Source of the DNA: Turbatrix aceti
Lineage: Eukaryota > Nematoda > Chromadorea > Rhabditida > Panagrolaimidae
Length of the DNA stretch: 64,000 nt
NCBI GenBank assembly: GCA_963969345.1
Contig: OZ017769.1
Coordinates: 9,179,725-9,243,724, forward strand
Direction of reading: 5' to 3'
Shown: in pieces, positions 58,663 through 64,000 of the stretch
How positions within the stretch are numbered: position 1 is the first letter of the stretch
Layout: each line of letters opens with the position of its first letter
Notes under the pieces: model-generated
Seen by the model: the letters and a program-made list of their open reading frames with translations, nothing else
Databases searched by the model: none
Told to the model about the DNA's origin: nothing
Program-made: the position numbers and the translations under genes

Positions 58663-59301
58663 AGGCAGGAGCACCGCTCCCCGCACGTCAGTTTGCACAG
58701 TTTGTAATATTTTGTAATTCTTTTGTATCTTGTGATTGTAAGGCATGCATGCGTTATTAATAAATCGGGGAAATTAAACCAACAGGTTGAATTACCCAAA
58801 GTATACAAGTGAAGAAATCTCGAACAGTGAGTCGAACTCGTAGGTTCCGACACACCGTCGAACGAGGAATTTTGGCACACTTTTGTCGACGTCGAACGCC
58901 CGACGACGTCGTCGAGCACCACAGCTCCGACATTAACTTGGTCGTCGAACACAGTAGCTCCGACCTGTCACATTGGTTATCACAAAGTCAGTTTCGGTTT
59001 TTACCCCGCTTTAGCTTTGTGAACAATTAGGTCCCGGTCCCACTAACTCTTCCGATCCGTTAGCCATGTCCAAGTCCTGCAGATTCAGTCAACACTAGCA
59101 ACTGGGCAAATGCCGAATTGAACTCCGGAAACTCTTTGCGTTAATGAAAATCGATCTATTGGCAGCGGATGTGACAAGTTCTACGAAGAGCGACGTCGTC
59201 AAAACATGCATATTGCTTCATTCAAAAGCGAGATAACAGAAACAAAACATGGGCAATATGGCAAAAAGTACATAATAATGCTAAAATGTTTTTAATGAAT
59301 C
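58663..59301. other. Intergenic region
   Basis: 3' flanks of two convergent genes. A stretch with many GTCGAACNNG/CTCCGAC repeats (about 58850-58970) has no gene support. Confidence 0.4.
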
Positions 59302-60405
59302 TCACAACATGGTACTTTTGATCAACTGAAGGACGCTATCATGGATCGGCTGAATGGGCAGAGGACAGATTCGAGAGTGTTCATCGTAGCAGTCAGTGGT
59401 CTGGCAGAAGGCATTGCATTTGGAACAAATGAGGGGTTCTGATTCCGGGAAAGGCTTGAAGCAACGAAACTCTTCGCCTGTTCGCAGGCAGATCGGACAA
59501 GTCCGGGGGCGGGTACAATGTTCAGTGCATCCATATCGCGAGCAATTCATGCAGAATTCTTTCTCCTGTAAATAACGTGTCAAGAAAAAAAATAAAAAAA
59601 GATGCATCCTTACCGACTGATTTCTCCAAGGTATAGGAGTAAAGCGCTGTGATTCCGAATCGTAGATCAAGAAATAACAGTCATAGATATAAAAATTGGT
59701 TTCATTTGAAAAATTAGTCAGGATAACGCGTAGCCTGGTATCCAAAAAAATAAACATATGATCATCATTCAAAAGATAAATAATCCTGTCAACATCTTTG
59801 AGCGACAACGGATACTGCGTATCTGGTAAAATTTTTGCAGCAGAACATAATGCTTTGGCATGGTGATCAATGACACTCTCTTCATCATCAATGAAAAGCA
59901 GGAAAGAATACGCAGATGCGTGAAAAAAATTTTCTCTCTCGGAAAGATGTTTGTATTCGTTACGATACCTATTCGCGTGCTTCTTGACAGTTTCTACCGT
60001 GCTACAGACTTTTTTAAAGAGCGCAAGAGATTCTGTCTGCTCGGCATCAATTTCAATGACGGGCAAAGCGTCAGCCATGTGTCCAAATTCATGGCGAATG
60101 TTCGCGATGCGTTCGCTTCGTTCGCCTTCCAGTTCCTCAATTTTCTGGTTGATTTCAGCGTTGATTTCTTCGATGCGTTGGACCATTTCCTCGTTGTACG
60201 TCAACAAAAGCGATCGGCGTTCAACGAGGTAGTAAAGGCTTTTTGACCATTTTAACAAGGATTCAGACTGGGTATCCATGTCCATCATTTTTTCTGAAAA
60301 ACAAAAAAGGCTGCATCACTGTGCAAAACTGTCAATAAAAAACATACGGTGAACGTTTTTGATGGCATTATCAATAGCATTGATCGTATCACAAAGCGAT
60401 GGCAT
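59302..60405 (-). CDS. Coiled-coil protein with C-terminal RING-like zinc-binding region
   Basis: Three exons (60405-60348, 60293-59614, 59565-59302) encode 333 residues. Residues about 1-100 form a coiled coil (EEMVQRIEEINAEINQKIEEL). A middle region (PLSLKDVDRIIYLLND, LRVILTNFSN, YDSESQRFTPI) is shared with the paralog at 63309. The end has many cysteines: CMNC, CTEHC, CPIC, CFKPF, CSKCNAFC, C..EHSRIC, a double zinc-binding arrangement resembling RING or B-box/TRIM-type domains but not a clear match. RING-type proteins are often ubiquitin ligases; here that is only a suggestion. The small first exon (MPSLCDTINAIDNAIKNVH) is supported by phase. Confidence 0.75.
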
Positions 60406-61215
60406 GATAGTATTCAGCGTTGTAGTATGCTGCACAAAATTTTAAATTCAAAAATAACCGACAAACCAAAGAGCAGGTATTGTTAAAAAAAAATAAAAGC
60501 AGGACGTATTGTATTGCCAACAACAACGGTGCTAATGAAAAACCGGAATGCTTTCTCTCCGCGCTGGCGATTTGACCTAGCTAAACGGCGAAGGCCTGCG
60601 CGCAGGTAATTGTCAAGCGCGGCACTGTGTCCTCTGCAGCACAGCGAAGAAGTTTGAACATCGCGACCGGACAATCAATTTATATACATACACCCCCGAT
60701 GTATGCCAATTTGGTGCATGAAAATTCAGAGGAACATTTTGTTTCGGAATTAATCGATATACTCTGGTTTCTGTAAGAAAGAAATCGGTAAACAAAACAA
60801 TTTATTCAAACGTAAAAAAAATGGTACGCGTTATTTAGCGAATTTTCAACGAAGTGTTCCACTCTATTCAAAGGTTAATGACTTTAACACTTTGTCTATA
60901 GTCATTATATTTTTTGAACCACAATATGTTATCACAGTGTCTTCATTAGAATCATGTATTTATTACCTTTGTGTATAAAAAATAATATAAACAACTTCAA
61001 CATTGAAAATTTCATTGAATTTATTTACAATTACAAAGGCGATAAACTAATAAGAAAAACAAATCAAGTTGATGAATAAAAAACGAAACAACAGACACGC
61101 AAAAGCAGCGCAGAGTCGACGACATGGTATTTACTTCGTGTTGTCTGAAAAACAAAGTTTTTACAAAATATTAAAATTGTTTATTCAAAATGTATTACCT
61201 CGATGAAATTTAGCT
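60406..61215. other. Intergenic region
   Basis: Flank of the coiled-coil gene; no gene seen. A possible 3' untranslated exon for the peptide gene at 61216 may lie near 61090-61145 (TTTTTCAG acceptor). Confidence 0.35.
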
Positions 61216-61359
61216 TTAAAGCTTTTTCTTAGCAAACGATCGCCGTACGTATGAAACGAGTCGGCCGACTAGATTTCTGACCAGTCTAAACACGTCTTCT
61301 CCCGCGGCGTTTCCAATGCCAAAGAAAAAAGCAACAAACATGCTTTCAATGATGAACAT
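61216..61359 (-). CDS. Small basic secreted peptide (possible antimicrobial)
   Basis: One frame of 47 residues. A second in-frame ATG at 61341 would give a cleaner signal peptide (MFVAFFFGIGNAAG). The rest, EDVFRLVRNLVGRLVSY then VRRSFAKKKL, is strongly basic with hydrophobic residues every three to four positions, as in an amphipathic helix, and has no cysteine. This is the general look of linear antimicrobial peptides, but I do not recognise the family. No homolog elsewhere in the window. Confidence 0.4.
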   Translation of the reverse strand: MFIIESMFVAFFFGIGNAAGEDVFRLVRNLVGRLVSYVRRSFAKKKL

Positions 61360-62417
61360 ATTGCTGCGTTGAACTAGTCGTGGACGGTTTGGTTTGCTAG
61401 ACTAAAAATCGTTTGCTATCGTCGATCCAGCATCGCAGGAATATTTGGCATGCCGTTGAAAGGCGGTGCTTGCAATTTGAAGTCAGTGTACCTTTGTTCG
61501 TGCGCGCGGGGTCAGTATTCATGTTGCAGCTTGAAAACTTTTTGCGTTCGCTTAACAACGATTTTTTTGATATTTACTAGAAAGACAGAACACCATTTTG
61601 TCAATTTGAAAGTTCGGTATTAGTTATAGGAAGAAATCGCAACCAAATCGAATCGAGACACTACGTGGACATCATTTGTGCCTTCTGGATGATGCAACAT
61701 CCCCGATACAGCCGCAGCGCGGCCGGCAACACCGGAAGAGACGCGAGAGGGGTCGACGGCTTGTCGATACCCTCCGACTGAGTTACAAAATTCAGAATTT
61801 CGCGTTGGCGTAATCATCAAATTATTTTGCAGAAAGGAGTGTGGAGTTTCGAAAATTCTGCAAAATAATTTTTTAATGCATACATAGCAAGTAGAAGGCT
61901 TCAAAAACTTGATTTTATGGTTAACATTGTTGACAACACTTAAAATTACGTATTTGTTGTTAAACCAACATTCCAAAAGTCAAAACATTTTTGGAGCTTT
62001 CGATCCCAAAGAAACTTTTGAAACTGTAGTAAAAGCAGTGGATTTGCTGACCAAACATAGAATACTCAAATATTCCAATCATGCCTGCATCATGCTCTGA
62101 TTCATGCTTGCATCTTGTCATCGTTGTTGTAGGCTGTGAAATCTAGGCGCTGACAGAAACGGCAAGAACCTTGCTTGCCGCAAGATCTACTTCGCGCAAT
62201 GCTCAACACCGATTGTTAACCTACAACAAAATAATGGTAAAACGCATCGAAGAAGTCAACGATCAGAAAATCGAGGAACTGGAGGACGAACGAAGTGAAC
62301 GCATCGCGTGTTAGATTCACCCGACTCGCATTTTCATTCCGGAGTGTCGTTTTTCCTGAACAAAGTTTATGAATGCATTTAATTTATTTTCATCACTAAT
62401 CAACCAAAAACATGATT
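61360..62417. other. Intergenic region with a gene fragment
   Basis: Contains the coiled-coil family fragment at 62202-62314; otherwise nothing is supported. Confidence 0.4.
62202..62314 (+). pseudogene. Coiled-coil fragment of the RING-like gene family, opposite strand
   Basis: The + strand reads MVKRIEEVNDQKIEELEDER then SERIA and a stop, closely matching the coiled coil of the gene at 59302 (MVQRIEEINAEINQKIEELE...SERIA). The bases before the ATG also match. Only about 110 bp of the gene is present, so it is a duplicated fragment. Confidence 0.7.
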
Positions 62418-62633
62418 TTAGCGTCCAAGCCTATCACTGATGACGTCACCAATTGTATTCACGGCGCCGCTGACAGTGTCTATCACAGCTGCAGCAGCAT
62501 GTCGTCCAGCGTCTTCTACAGCATCTGCAATATCTTGTCCAACGTGACGTTTCACGATTTCAGGATCCTTTCCCGATTTAGCTTCAGTCGCGGTGATGGC
62601 GAGGAGAAGGAAGAGAGCGAGAAGGAACTTCAT
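62418..62633 (-). CDS. Small secreted amphipathic peptide
   Basis: A single frame of 71 residues: signal peptide (MKFLLALFLLLAITATEA), a short basic stretch ending in KR (PEIVKR, a possible processing site), then a helix-prone segment rich in Ala, Val, Asp and Gly (DIADAVEDAGRHAAAAVIDT, SGAVNTIGDVISDRLGR). A TATAAAT sequence about 50 bp upstream on the - strand supports transcription. The layout resembles secreted helical host-defence peptides, but I do not recognise a family and there are no cysteines. Confidence 0.5.
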   Translation of the reverse strand: MKFLLALFLLLAITATEAKSGKDPEIVKRHVGQDIADAVEDAGRHAAAAVIDTVSGAVNTIGDVISDRLGR

Positions 62634-63308
62634 TGTAGACAAAATGAATCTTTCAAAATTTTTAACGCGGTACTTGTATTTATATCCAAAAATTTCAACT
62701 TAGTTATATGATTTCAGTGAGATGATTGATTTTTTAAAAAACACTTTTTGCAGATTACTTTTAAAAAAGGAATTGGAGTGCTTTGGTGGGAAACATTGCG
62801 TTGATGAATGTGATATTTTTCAGAATTCCTAGATTGCACCATGGGAATCAGTAACGATGCTGAAAAACGTTTTTTAAATGCATTTCTGAAAAATAATGAA
62901 AAAAAAACTTTTTTCGCAAAAATATGACAAGCGTAGTTGCCTTTGGCCACAAATTTTGATTCATAGATACGTCCTTCAAAAATAGCCATTCCAAAGCATA
63001 AAATCCGGCCGACCGAAAAATCCGCCACTATAGCCTCGTCCTTAACAGCCCTAAAATAAAGGACGAAAAACGTTTTCAACAAATAGACCGAGGCCGCAGC
63101 CGGCCCGGCTTGAAAATTTAGGCCGGCGGCATGATTTTGAGGCCGGTTTTATGCAACCCGAGACAGATATGTACCATATGTGATTTCATAAATAGCTGTT
63201 CACGCATGTCGTTAACGCAAATCATGAATTTATAGTCCAGAGTAACAAATAAAAAAAAACGTTATCACAGTGCGTTGAAAGTCAAAATCTCGTCCAAGCC
63301 AAGGCAGG
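62634..63308. other. Intergenic region
   Basis: No supported gene between the peptide gene and the partial RING-like gene. Confidence 0.4.
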
Positions 63309-64000
63309 CTAAAGCCCCTCGGTTTTGACCATAATCCCTTTGATCAACTCGAGAACTTCGTCGTGGACGGGCTGAACAGGTCGGGGACAGATTCGGGAGT
63401 GCTCCACGTAGCAGTCAGCAGTCTGGCAGAACGCCCCGCATTTGTCGCAAATGATGGCTTTGGATTCTGGAGAAGGCTTGAAGCAGCAATACTCCTTTTT
63501 TGCACGCAGACAGATCGGACAGATTCGTTCGCATTCTTCGTGGCGGGTATAGCGAAAGCATTTGAAACATAACATTTGTTCCTAAAAGACTGACTCTTGT
63601 CAACATAGCTTCAATTTGCAAAGCAACATACCGATTGATTGACTTCAGAAACCGGAGTAAAGCGCTTGGATTCTGAGTCGTAGATCAAAACATAGGGAGT
63701 GTAACACTCAAATTGGGTAGCATTCGTAACATTTGTCAGGATGACGCGTAGAGAAGCATCCAGGATCACTGTCACATTCTCTTCCTTTTTTTCATCCGGC
63801 GTGTCGTTCAACAGATGAAGAATCCGATCGACGTCTGTGAGCGACAGCGGATACTGCGTGCCAGGCAGAAGTTTTGTCTGGGACAAAAACTCGGTGGTAT
63901 GCTTCTCGATAGCATTTTCAAACTCAACAGATACGTATTTGAGGTAAAAAGAGCACGCAGCGGCATGGAAAAAGTTGTTCTTCTCGGGAATGTGTTTGAA
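63309..64000 (-). CDS. Coiled-coil/RING-like protein, 3' part (paralog of 59302)
   Basis: Two exons are visible (64000-63632 open to the window edge, and 63581-63309), with the intron at the same place (after NQS) as in the gene at 59302. The middle region (PLSLTDVDRILHLLND, LRVILTNVTN, YDSESKRFTPV) and the cysteine region (CFKC, CERICPIC, CCFKP, CDKCGAFCQTADC, HSRICPRP) are close to the paralog. The N-terminal coiled coil would lie beyond the window. No breaks seen. Confidence 0.78.

Overview
This window is nuclear DNA of a nematode. Several gene types point there: a Wart-Hint (warthog) protein, an avr-14-type glutamate-gated chloride channel with two alternative 3' ends, a let-858/CWC22 gene, families of seven-transmembrane chemoreceptor-like genes, and many short introns with GTAAGT/GTGAGT donors and TTTTCAG acceptors. 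The background is AT-rich with many A/T homopolymers. A 200-base run of N (51947-52146) marks an assembly gap. I cannot name the genus from the sequence alone.

Layout. 1-12.6 kb holds four related 7TM receptor genes on the + strand (the first cut by the window edge), broken up by a mitochondrial-type glutaredoxin gene with a very long perfect inverted repeat in its promoter, a mucin-like secreted protein on the - strand, and a warthog (Wart-Hint) gene. 13.6-19.7 kb holds an inverted duplication of a second 7TM receptor family: the left copy is a pseudogene with two frameshifts and two hAT-type miniature elements in intron 1, the right copy is intact. Between them lies the tRNA methyltransferase TRM5 gene. 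20.4-27.5 kb is a cluster of five divergent C-type-lectin-like genes, containing a recent 3.1-kb-spaced duplication and an older foldback repeat. 28.3-30.7 kb is a MATH/BTB-type gene whose last intron carries, on the opposite strand, a two-exon cysteine-rich peptide gene with the spacing of a drosomycin-type defensin.

31.4-39.0 kb is avr-14 on the - strand: a shared extracellular domain followed by two complete alternative channel-domain cassettes. 42.3-42.8 kb is a bHLH gene (PTF1/HLH-13-like). 43.0-47.7 kb is let-858/CWC22. 48.1-49.2 kb and 58.1-58.7 kb are two more lectin-like genes. Between them, 49.8-55.9 kb is a long divergent member of the DDB1/SF3B3/CPSF1 family. 59.3-60.4 kb and 63.3-64.0 kb are two paralogous coiled-coil plus RING-like zinc-binding proteins, with gene fragments of the same family nearby and two small secreted amphipathic peptide genes between them.

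How it fits together: let-858, TRM5, glutaredoxin, avr-14 and the bHLH gene look like conserved single-copy genes. The receptor, lectin-like, RING-like and small-peptide genes look like fast-evolving lineage-specific families with duplications, fragments and miniature transposons around them. The lectin-like genes, the defensin-like gene and the amphipathic peptides together could be an immunity-related neighbourhood; that is inference only.
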